A DNA stretch of 64,000 bases, from contig JAZHRO010000073.1 of assembly GCA_037157565.1 (NCBI GenBank), positions 91,242,001-91,306,000 on the forward strand, read 5' to 3'. The notes under the pieces are model-generated. The model made no database searches. It saw only the letters and a program-made list of their open reading frames with translations, and was not told where the DNA came from. Within the stretch, counting starts at the first letter, position 1. Each line of letters starts with the position of its first letter. Positions 1 to 9,107 of this stretch are shown one piece after another. This DNA is from Thalassia testudinum (lineage: Eukaryota; Streptophyta; Magnoliopsida; Alismatales; Hydrocharitaceae). Position numbers and translations under genes: made by a program.

Positions 1-136
1 TAGTCTTCGTAGTTTAGAACCGTAGTTGAAATTTTCTATTGTTAGTAAACAACTTAGGCCTAAGCGATCTAGTCCTAATTTTGCTAGCATGTAGTTTAAT
101 TTTGCTAGGGACTAGCAAAAGATAGGCATGGGGGTA
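1..136 (+). mobile_element. 3' end of internal region and polypurine tract of element A1
   Basis: This is the tail of an LTR retrotransposon that starts left of the window. It matches almost base for base the end of element A2's internal region (35833-35979), including the stretch reading GCTAGGGACTAGCAAAAG and the G-rich tract AGGCATGGGGGTA at about 125-136. In this group of elements the G-rich tract directly precedes the 3' LTR and would prime plus-strand DNA synthesis. No coding sequence is present. Confidence 0.85.
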
Positions 137-588
137 CGATATAGACACATCTATCTAGGATAAAATGCCTATTCATGCATGTTCCTAGGCTTAGATTTGC
201 ACTTCATGTTATAAATATTGCATAACATGCATCATTGTGCATTTAGAGTAGTTGTATATATTTTCTGCTAATTAGGTTCTTTTTATGGTCAGGAGAGGAG
301 ATGATTTATTTCAGGGCCTTGGATGGACGATCAAACCATACGAAACTGATTAATACGATGATCGGAGTCTAACGCCTCTGAAATCATCCAGATCGGAGTC
401 CCGTAGCATCACATGAAGCCCGAGGAAGATCAATGGCCAGGGGGCAATGAGACATCCATACGGGTTTCGGATGGAAAATCCGACCATACGGATGGATCTG
501 GAGCGACGATCGCAGTCCGACATTGCAAAAATCATCCCGATCTGAGCACTGTGGCACCCTCTGCAACAAGAAGAAGATGGATGGTCCA

Positions 589-610
589 GATGGTGCCACG
601 TGGCGCCATC
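589..610. promoter_or_regulatory. G-box-centred palindrome in A1 LTR
   Basis: A 22-bp inverted repeat with one mismatched pair is centred on CACGTG, the plant G-box bound by bZIP and bHLH factors. The core reads GGTGCCACGTGGCGCC. The same core recurs in the other A and D LTRs and, degraded, in the C LTRs. It lies about 590 bp upstream of the TATA box, so an enhancer role is plausible but untested. Confidence 0.55.
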
Positions 611-675
611 CAGGCCGCCCAAACCCGGCTAGCAGCCATCGCCCACTCTCCCTCATCATCTACACTGTTAATCCT

Positions 676-701
676 AGCCGTTGGATCAAGATCCAACGGC
701 T
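676..701. promoter_or_regulatory. Inverted pair of AACGG (MSA-like) motifs
   Basis: Two perfect 12-base arms, AGCCGTTGGATC and its reverse complement, are separated by AA. Each arm contains TCCAACGGCT, which fits the MSA consensus YCYAACGGYY recognised by MYB3R factors that drive G2/M expression in plants. Similar pairs occur in the B, C and D LTRs. CCGTTGGATC inverted repeats are common in plant intergenic DNA, so function is inferred only. Confidence 0.5.
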
Positions 702-742
702 GGGAAGCGTCTGCACCGATTTCCTCCTCGCGATACAAAAGG

Positions 743-812
743 TGACGTGGCGCATTGGTTGACGCAGCAGCTTGGAAAGGAGAGGCGCGGGTTCGATTCC
801 CCGCAGCCCCTC
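743..812 (+). promoter_or_regulatory. tRNA-like Pol III A/B-box module in A1 LTR
   Basis: The stretch TGGCGCATTGG (748-758) fits the internal A-box, with a D-arm-like GCG...CGC pairing around the loop. The B-box GGTTCGATTCC at 790-800 is a perfect match to the consensus GGTTCGANTCC. The spacing of about 40 bases is that of a tRNA gene. Between them, TTGGAAA looks like an anticodon loop (GGA). The acceptor stem does not pair and the anticodon stem is poor, so this is not an intact tRNA gene. It lies in sense orientation about 370 bp upstream of the LTR TATA box. Confidence 0.55.
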
Positions 813-1177
813 CAATTTGCAATTGGGCGGGCGAGCTCAGCGCAGCAGCAGAGGCAGCGGCAGTGCGAGCACGCACGCGCAGGCCAACGCATTGCAAGCG
901 CGCACACCAGCGCACAGCACACACGCACACAGCTGGGTGCACGGTCAGCACGCGTGAAGAGCGGGCAGGCGGCACGGGCGCAAGGGGCGGTTGGCGCCAG
1001 CTTTCAGCGACAGCTGGATTGACCTACAGCGATGCTTACAGCTGTTACTGTTTCATTGCAAGCCAGTAGAGCCAACTATGGGCATGGGTGGAGGTGATCT
1101 ATCTACAGCAACGTTTCCAGCGACGGTTTGGAAGTCGCTAAAGGTTTTTTATCCATTTCTAGCCACTTCACCACCAC

Positions 1178-1184
1178 TATAAAA
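1178..1184 (+). promoter_or_regulatory. TATA box of A1 LTR
   Basis: TATAAAA is followed by GG and a C-rich, CT-rich leader (from about 1190). The same arrangement occurs in the A2 LTRs (30896-30902 and 36797-36804). It marks the probable Pol II start and the U3/R boundary some 30 bp downstream. Confidence 0.7.
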
Positions 1185-1893
1185 GGACCTTCACCCCCTC
1201 ACTTCTAAGCCATCTCTACCTACTCTACTCCCACCTACTCCCAAGCTCTAACAAGCCTACCAACGCTCCATTAGAGCTTGTTCTCAAGCTCCCAAGGTGC
1301 CTATTAGTGTAGCGAACCTCTGCCCCACCAAATATTCCTCCAACCTCCCATCTCCCTTCGTAGGTCACCTCGGAGCTATCCTCCCACCTCCATTCCAGTA
1401 GCAGATCACTTTCGTCGTCTCACCTCCATTCCGGAGCCACGCCGAAGCTTTCCTCAACACAACGTCCTCCAGCATCTCACCTCCGTCATCCCGCTCCTCA
1501 CCTCCTTCCTCCGAGCTTCCGCCAGGCACCGTCATCTCACCGAACAGCCGATTCAGGAGATTTCCTCTCACCTCCCTCTCTTTTTTTATGCTTTCATATT
1601 AGATTGTAATAAACATTGGATTGATATATAAATCATTTTCGTTCCTCATCTCTATCTTGTGCTTCATTTGCTTGTCTTTTATTTCAAAAACACAGAAGAA
1701 TAACAAAACCTGAAAATACCAAATAGAAACAAATCGAAACGCGATTTTGGAGTAAAGTAAACGTCGCCTCCCTGTGTTCGACCCAGGACTCCCTTGGAGT
1801 TTAGGTATAAATTTTATCTGATCGACGTGTTTTGCAACTACGACGATGGGTTACTTGTAACCCCAATTTCGAACACGCGAAGCATGCACGACC

Positions 1894-4800
1894 AGGCCCT
1901 AAAACCCAAACTACTTCATTTAATCCATAAATTTGATTGATGAAATCTTAATCAAAAATCACCAAACTTGGTGAAATTGATCCTCAGATCAATCCGCGTT
2001 GACCAAGGTCATTCTTGAGGCCAATCATGGCTAGAAATTTCATTGGCAAGCTCGATAAAATCAAGCTCTTCAAGCAGCTTTGTACACCTTCCAAATAAGC
2101 ACTTCAGAGGAGGGAAGCCTCATCTATAGAAGCGGCTGCATCCACCCAAGCCATTCTTGTCTAGTTTTTGGTGAGAAACTCCTTTCTTCTTCTTCCTCCG
2201 CCCCATTGATGACAACTTGGAGCTTCACCAACCCCCTTCTTCAGCTGCTCCTACATGTAATTGGGAGAGGGCTTCTTCTCAACTCCTCATCGCCGTGCTT
2301 TTGGACAAAGAAGGCGGCCCAATTACCCCCTCATCGGCTCTAACTTTCTACCCAGAGCTCCAAATTGAGTGATTTCAAGTTTGTTAGAAAGCTCTAGGAT
2401 AGATCTACGTAATTGCAGGGTCAATTTAAGGTTTTAATGATGTTTTCCTCTTCAATTTGAAAGATGAAATCAGGGGTTCCTACGGGTTATTTAAATGCCT
2501 GGAAGTGAAATTATATTTATAGAGTCTTCAGATGGACTTCTCTCTTTTATTTGAAGGTCTATACATGTTATATAAGTGATTCCACATCTGTTAGAGTAGA
2601 TTTTAAGCTCTTAAGACCTTCATAGTAGCAAAGAAGCTCTTCACTTCTCTGGAAGCTTTAGAGTTCAGATCTTCAGACTTCATTATGTGCAACAGACACT
2701 TAAGAATGCTTCTAATCAATTTAAACTAATTCTAAGGGTTATAATTAACTCATCTGGGTAGGATTTAAATTTAAATTTCAACAAAATGTCACTGCTGTTG
2801 ATTTGGGTTCGAAAGTAACCCAAATTGACAGGATTCAAATCCTCAAATATTTATTCACCTGAGCTCACTTAATTCTCCCTAAAACCATCAAACAAGATCC
2901 TAGAAATGATTTAATCTCCTCAATATCGCAATTTGACCTCAGATCTTCATTAACAGACTCATGTTTAACTGTGGAAGCACAAAAATTGACTTTCTGTTCA
3001 AAGCTTTTCCACAGGAAATCAAAACCTCAATTAGAGTCTCCTCAACATCCAGAACTTATTCAGATCTTCAGAAAGGTGTTCTGACCTTAATTTCTAGGGT
3101 TTCAAGCTCGTCGCCTGAACTTGAAAATGTGTTTGTTCGAAAGAATCATTCAGAAGTTGTTACAGTGTTCTAAAGGTTTAAACAGCTTCAGTATAGTGCA
3201 CTGAAGCTTCTGAGATCATTAAATGCTTCTTTAATCTTTTTATAAGACTTCTCCAACTCCACTGGAGTTGGGGAAGATGAAGTTCATTCTACAGCTCCAG
3301 TGGCTAAACCCTCAAATAAACATCCTTAAAACAATTAGTGATCCATTTAATATCATTTTGGAGCTACAAAACAAGTTCTAGAGGCTGAAACACAATTTTG
3401 GTTCGCCGGAGCTCCGGTGAGTCTAGAAAATAAGAAAAGTGTGTACAGATTGATAAAACTTGCCATTTTTTATTCAAAAAGGATCCTGAGGTTGCAAGGA
3501 ACCTCAGTATCACATTTAATTCCTCATTATTTCATTAAAATTAAGATTTGACAGTGAAATCATTTCTTAAAGAATTTGATTTGAATTAAGCTCAGGACTT
3601 GTTTAACCACTCAATTGAGAGGTTAAGACAAGTCAACAGATGTTTATATTAATAAATATATATTTAATTTAAGATTTGACCTATTCCTGAGCCGCCTTGG
3701 ACAGCAAGCTTAGGAACTTAATTACATTTGGGCGTTTAATTTATATGTGGTGTTAATATGTATTATAGTGTCGATTAGGGTTCATAGGTGGTGGATAGAT
3801 GATGAAGAACCCTATGGAGGTGGAATTATCTCGATTACTGTCACCATAGATAGTGACAGTAGTCAGTGAAGGTGGAATTTGAATTAGGCGATTAGGTGAT
3901 TCAATTAGCGATTAAGTGATTTAGAAATGATCATGGAAGATACAGGAAGGTGGACAGTGAATTAAAAGATGAAATTAAAGCTCTGGCGAGCTCAAGGAAC
4001 TCGCCGGAGTTGGAGGAGATGAAACTAAAATCTAAAATTACTTTAATCTAACTACCTAAACTAACTAACTAAACTAGCCTACTCCTACTCCTACTCCTAA
4101 TCTACTATTACCTGGACGAAGGGGTCAATAGGGTTCCGCCGAAGGTTCATAGCAGACGACGAAATCAGAGGGTGGAAGAAAGATCTCCAGCAGGCGGATT
4201 TGAGGTGGAGCGGAGGATTCCTTGTGTCGGTGCCTGTGTTAGAGATGCGGAAGACCACGGCAGATCTCCTCGGTTAATTAAGATGGACGGAGGAAGTCGG
4301 AAAATGGAATGGGAAGTTACCGGCATTTTGGACGAATAGCTTATCGAAGTCAGCTACAGTGTTAGAAGAGGGAAGGGAGCCAACTTGAATATAATCAGAG
4401 GTGTGAGGGGGGTATTTATAGCAGTTGGCAGCGAAGAGAGTGGTGAGGTCTAGCCGAAGAAGGAGCTTGAGGAGCTTAACCTCCGTCATCGTCTCCGACG
4501 ACGGTGAGGTTATCTCCCACTGAAAAATAGGATTTCTGGTTAATCCAGACCGATGGATGAAGTGGAGGTGGTGAGTGCAAGTTGCAAGAGCTTGGACAAA
4601 GAAGGATGATGTCGGCAAGGCGGTGATCGCGCGATGGGGTGACTCTCTGCCGTCGGCCGTTCATTCGGCTGAAGAAGAAGATGAAGAGGGACTTAAATGA
4701 AATAAAACTTAAGGACCTGTGTGAGAACTAAGGACCCAACTGTAATGAATTCTAACGACCAAAATGTAAACCTAGGTTTTGAAGGTTTATTTTAATTTAG

Positions 4801-5165
4801 ATCTTTTTTAACTTTTTGTATATGTTAGTAAATAAAGTAAATATTATGTTTTCACCTTGAATTTACATTTTTGAGCTTTTTAGATTAATTTATTAGATTA
4901 AGTAAAAATCACTTAAGTTATTATATACTTAGGTTTACATTAAGTTTAAGTTACTTATCTTATTAATTAGGAGAATGATTAATAGAATTTCGAATCGAAT
5001 TATTAACTATGTTATTAATAATGTTAATTGAATGATAAAATGTCATTTTCAACTTAATTTAAGGTCCTTTACTAAATATCCCTTATTCTATGATTAACCC
5101 TTATATGTTCATAACTTTAGCTAATTAACTAGGAAGACTAGTTAACTAGGGGTAATTAGAGATCA
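1894..5165 (-). other. Unassigned noncoding block, probable old LTR-type sequence
   Basis: I find no recognisable protein here. All open frames are short and unsupported. On the minus strand the block begins TGATCTCTAATTACC at 5165 and has a good TATA box at 4413-4420 (TATAAATA). A pyrimidine-rich leader-like stretch follows, which resembles an LTR promoter and R-U5 region. The remainder is AT-rich with scattered inverted repeats such as CCAACTCCA/TGGAGTTGG near 3253-3271. No second copy lies in the window, so both the LTR reading and its 1894 boundary are guesses. Element A1 adjoins it directly, so it may be A1's insertion target. Confidence 0.3.
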
Positions 5166-6040
5166 TGATGAGTGTCTCATCAGGCTCCATCATTGCCTCC
5201 TTCGTCACAACTCTAGTGTATCTTCAGCAAGCTTCCCTAAACCTCCATTCATCCAATTACATTAGGGCTTCTCTCTCCTCCCCTCCAATTAGGTTTAGGA
5301 AAAATCTTAGGTTCTAATTCCCTCTCCTCCTTCTTTGATGTCGGTTGCTTCACCTCTGACCACCTTCGTCGTTGGGATACCTCTGCCCATCGTACACCCC
5401 ATAACCCACACCGATACCATCGCCTCAGCTTTGCAGAGCTCCCAAGCTCCTCAATTTCACCAATGATCGCCTTCATCACCTCTCTCCATCATTGGCGACC
5501 AAAGCTCACTAGAGCTTCATCTGTGGATTCCCTTATGCCTTGAGAAGGAGCCTTGTGCCTTGACTATGCTCTGAAGAGTTAAGTCGTCTGACCTTAGGGA
5601 CTTACGATTGATTGAAGGCACTGTGGAGTTATTTGATATCTATTTGGTGTGGCTACTTGAGAATTAAGTGGTTGAAGAACCACTATTAAGAAATTAATGC
5701 TTAGGATGTATGCTTAAATTGAAGAATTTAAGTGGTGATTCAAATCACCATTGTTTTGATTCTTCTATTCCTTTTATCCCACGATTTCTTGGGATACTAT
5801 TGATTATCATTGAATATCATTTCGAGTAGACCATTATTCATTGAATATCTCTCTGGTGCTTAATTTATTGTGCTCATTACTATTAATTGCAATTAGTGTT
5901 GTGCATTCCATATTTTCTCCCTACAAACGACCTCGGACTCCCTTATGCTTTCAAGCTTTATAAATTTAAATGCTGTTGTGTTTTCGTTGACTATACTACG
6001 ACGCATACATTTCTTAACTCGATGATATACGCATGCAACA
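5166..6040 (+). mobile_element. Short E-related LTR (probably solo)
   Basis: The start TGATGAGTGTCTCATCAGG resembles the E-family LTR start TGATGAGAGCCTCATCATG at 16723. The 3' part has the E-type order: ATCAC...GTGAT hairpin around 5733, repeated TTGAATATC, then a CGACCTCGGACT box, a GTTATAAAT-like segment and an ACTACGACGCA box. It ends ...GCATGCAACA. It is only about 875 bp, against about 2.8 kb for full E LTRs, so the middle is missing. No primer-binding site or internal region follows, and I could not find a matching target-site duplication. Confidence 0.55.
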
Positions 6041-6469
6041 TTACCCCAAACAGAATCATCCATACCACGAAACACTGCCAACCTTCCCAAGGAAAAAGAT
6101 TTGTAATGTAGCCTTAAGACATTTCAAAGACAATCAGACTCCCCAATATTTGTCCCACTTTTTTAAATTCTTTTTTTTTTAAGAAAATCCCACAAATGTT
6201 GGTTACAATCTATTTACCACTTAAAAACTCAGATTTCAACACATGAGCTAACCCTGAAACAAGCTTCCAAAGAGTTAAGCCTATAGATACTTTAATAGTA
6301 GGAATACACATAAATGCAGGTAAAGCAAAAAGGGCACTGAAAGTGAATCATGAAGCATAAACCAAAATCACGAAGCATAAATCCAGACAAAGTTGCAGAC
6401 CTCCTCTGATCTCTCAGAACCTCTATTCTTCATCTGTACTCCCTTAGCATCACTTTCAGGTTCTCCAAT

Positions 6470-7296
6470 TTCACAGCCGGACGGTATGTGGCTGATCCTT
6501 TGACCTTCTTCTGCACCTACCAGCAGCCAACTATCTCCCTAAAACCTCCCTCCCTCAGCCAAGATTTCCTGAACTTAAAGTAGGTGCCCACAGGGGAATC
6601 CTCCCCACTATCCCACAGCAGAGGGGTGTGGCCAGAAAAGGGGCGAACAAGCCCAATAACTTATGACATTTGTTAATGCGCTAATAGCTCCACATTCCCA
6701 AAGAACCTATTCAGCTTAGAGACCAGTCCATTGCACCCTCGCCATGTGAATTCAGCCCCTGCCACGGGATAATTGTTCAGACCCAGCTCTGACACCATTA
6801 ACTAAAACCCAAGTGAAGTTCTATCCACTCTTCCATTCCTCTGATCATTCACTGATAGAACGCTGTTAAAATCCCCACCTACCAGCCATGGCAGCCCATT
6901 TGTATTGCTCACCATCACCCGCAGCTCCTGCCAAAGTATGTTCCTAATATTATCTACACAGGGACCATACACGCAAGATAGAATCAACTCTTGTGCATCC
7001 CCAACGGCCTGAAATCTGTACGAGAGAACATAGTTACTCCTCCACACTTCTTTCAAAGCCAGAGTGGATTTCTTCCACCACACAGCCAGCCCTCCCACCC
7101 TTCCAGTCGCACTCATGGCTCTAAAATCAGCCTGCCTTCCTTACAACAGTGACTTCCAAAGAGAATCCCCTCCTTCTTCTAAGTGTGTTTCTTGTATCAG
7201 TGCACAATCCACCTCCCACTCGCAAGGATATTGGGCCAGTGACTCCCTTCGCACACTATCCAGCAACCCACGCACATTCCAAGTGAGCACCTTCAT
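6470..7296 (-). pseudogene. LINE ORF2 fragment: endonuclease domain
   Basis: This is the 5' part of a LINE ORF2, whose product nicks the target DNA to start target-primed reverse transcription. The ATG at 7296 opens with MKVLTWNVRGL, the classic start of plant L1 ORF2 endonucleases. LIQETHLEEGG (the catalytic-Glu region), GGLAVWWKK, VYGP and WLVGGDFNSVL (catalytic Asp/Asn) follow, with FSGHTPLLWD near the position of the usual SDHxPI motif. The frame is broken by several stop codons. It runs out after VKLENLKVMLRE, a linker normally followed by the reverse transcriptase, which is deleted here. It is clearly a dead copy. Confidence 0.8.
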
Positions 7297-7438
7297 CCCT
7301 AAAGCTTCGAGGCCCCTTGCTACCCCCCTACTATTTTCTCAACCTTCAAAATGTCCGCTATCTACCCTTCACAATAAGAATGGCTTCCACCAGTACTCCT
7401 TCCCCTCAACTTATACGGTGATCTCATAGATTTCCCCC

Positions 7439-8598
7439 TTATAGAAGAACCCACCCCATAGCACACTTCCATTGGTACCCTAGGGGACCGGCTATCTGTC
7501 TATAGTGGGATAGCCTCACAGGCCTCCTGTTGGATTTGGATATCATGATGTATAATGGCCAGCTCCTTTCCCCCACCTTCCTCCTGTTCAACACAGTCAC
7601 CGAACGTGGATGGTCCAATTCTGTCACCTCTTGCATTTCAGCAATCGACTTCCCTACCCATTGAAGTTCTTCCTTCCCTTCAGCTTCTTGTCTGCCAACG
7701 TTTCTGGCACCTTCCTCCTGGGCACCAGTTTGAACATCCAACTCCTCAACCTGCACAATTGGAGCCCCCTCTTGCACATTAACCTCGTAGACCAAGGCCA
7801 TTTTCAACAGAAGAAGCCAGGAACTGCTCCTGCATCTCAGAGTGACTTTGTCCGGTACTGTGCCCCCCTTTGTCATCTTCACCTCAACCTTAATCGACCT
7901 CCCATCTCCCTCACATAGTCCAACCATGACACCTTCTGCCATAGTCGCAAAATTTGCAATCACTCCTGACACCACCCCTATTGTTTCTTGATGTAACGGT
8001 AGGCCCTAGATCTAGAGGACACCACTTCTACTCTCAGCCCGCTGTGGTGGACAATCTCGAAGAGCACCGTCAAAAGGAGATACCAACCTCCATATCACCG
8101 TCAGCTCATCAAAGCTAGTCATGCAAAATCGTAACCCTTCCACATCCATCATGTTCAAATCAAAAATTACAAATCTCCTCCCCCCCAAATGAGCGAACTT
8201 CCACGCCTGAGAGGAGAGAGAGAGAGATCTTACTAGGCTCTGGATCTTCTCAAAAGCATACATGCCAATCGTAATCTCACCGATGAGCGCCCCCTAGTTT
8301 CCAGCTCTGTTGCCCTGGTCTCCTCAAATAAGGGTACTTCCACATCATACATCAGTCCTAACCTCTCCAGCGAAGGTGATGGGTGCGGTAGCGATGGCTC
8401 AGCAAATCCACGAGCCCTATCTTGACCCCTAGTAGGTAGACCGACCTTCCCCTTCTCTTGACAATCAATCTTCATGTGTCCCCAACCCCCATATGCCAAG
8501 CATAAGGTCGGTGACCTACATACCGCCGCCATATGTCCTCTCATTATACAATGATAACATACCACCTCCGCATTCCCTCCTCTCCTCCACCTCCACAC
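7439..8598 (-). pseudogene. LINE ORF1 remnant with zinc knuckles
   Basis: ORF1 proteins of plant LINEs bind RNA and chaperone it. This relic has a CCHC knuckle CYHCIMRGHMAAVC near 8550. A second knuckle, CLAYGGWGHMKIDC, has its second Cys replaced by Tyr. A Trp/Phe-rich segment (8263-8012, with WKFAHLGGRRFVIFDL) resembles the DUF4283-type domain of plant LINE ORF1 proteins. The C-terminal part (7975-7439) is Glu/Val-rich. The three open pieces are separated by stops and frameshifts. It ends about 140 bases before the ORF2 start, the usual LINE order. Confidence 0.65.
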
Positions 8599-8605
8599 CT
8601 ACTTC

Positions 8606-9107
8606 TGAGGTGTTTTAACGTGGTCGTAAGGCCATTTGTGTGATTTTCAGGTCTCGCCGGTCTCTGCCATCACCGCCATCACCTCTGGCCCAGTTCTTCT
8701 TATTCTAGTCACGCGAGTCCTAGGTGACACCTCCAAGCTCTATGGACAAGGCCCAGGAATGCCTCCAGGTCTTCAATTGAGGACTCCATTAGCTGCAGCC
8801 ATGCCAATTGAAGCAAGAGCCTCACAGCAGCACGCACGCGATGGGAGAGGGATGTTTAGTCCTACATCGGGAGTGGATAAGCGACCGTGCATGCATATAT
8901 TCAACTTTTGCTATCAGCTTTCCCCTCAAGACACATGGGGGAGGTCCCTCCTCACTTCTACCGTGCACTCCTCACCCGTGCACACGGCACGCAGGCCTAG
9001 TCCAAACCCAATTACCCAATAACCCGCATATGGATCTGACTATGCCTTGGGTTTAAGAGAAAACAAGAGGAGAGAAAGGAAAGAGAGAGAAAGAGGGGGA
9101 GGGGAGG
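8606..9107 (+). mobile_element. Left part of truncated LTR G (E-related)
   Basis: This segment aligns with positions about 10700-11050 of E1's 5' LTR: the ACGxGGCCxxAAGGCCATTT block, the GCAGC/CTTCAxx block, a snRNA-type element plus TATA, and a purine-rich stretch. It is cut at the left by the LINE end and at the right by insertion of E1. The LTR resumes at 22375. The first ~1.6 kb expected for an E-type LTR is missing. Bases 9103-9107 (GGAGG) are the target-site duplication of E1. Confidence 0.65.
8859..8900 (+). promoter_or_regulatory. snRNA-type upstream element plus TATA in LTR G
   Basis: GTCCTACATCG (8859-8869) differs by one base from the plant snRNA upstream sequence element RTCCCACATCG. 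CATATAT starts 25 bases after it, at 8894. In plants a USE-TATA gap of about 25 bp specifies Pol III and about 34 bp specifies Pol II. No known snRNA sequence follows. Confidence 0.5.

Larger units (their letters stand above)
137..1893 (+). mobile_element. 3' LTR of element A1 (A family)
   Basis: The LTR starts right after the polypurine tract. The expected TG has decayed to CG. It ends in ...CACGACCA at 1893, where A2's 5' LTR ends in ...CAACCA directly before its primer-binding site. Homologous LTRs lie at 30289-31584 and 35980-37497. In order it holds a block shared by the A-D families (about 470-530), a G-box palindrome, an AACGG inverted pair, a tRNA-like module, a CA/GC-rich stretch, a TTTAG-type hairpin relic (1103-1147), a TATA box and a CT-rich leader (R-U5). 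This copy is longer than the A2 LTRs because it carries the tRNA-like module and the region around it. The flank after it begins GGCCC, a possible target-site duplication whose partner is outside the window. Confidence 0.85.
6171..8605 (-). mobile_element. Internally deleted L1-type LINE
   Basis: Reading on the minus strand, a zinc-knuckle ORF1 (8598-7439) is followed by the start of ORF2 with an endonuclease domain (7296 to about 6600). A short piece of the next ORF2 segment ends near 6470. A noncoding tail then runs into an A-rich end (plus-strand T-run near 6159-6182). The reverse transcriptase and RNase H parts are absent. The 5' end near 8605 abuts LTR G, so the LINE is also 5' truncated or abuts a deletion. 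Target-site duplications are not clear. The copy cannot move by itself. Confidence 0.7.

Noticed and set aside
743..812. Functional tRNA genes in the LTRs
   Set aside because: A- and B-boxes are good, but acceptor stems or anticodon stems do not pair in A1, B and D, and the D-arm is missing in C. I call them tRNA-like promoter modules only.
4274..4618. 114-residue minus-strand ORF
   Set aside because: It begins just upstream of a TATA box on the same strand and has no family resemblance. It is probably leader sequence of an LTR-type block.
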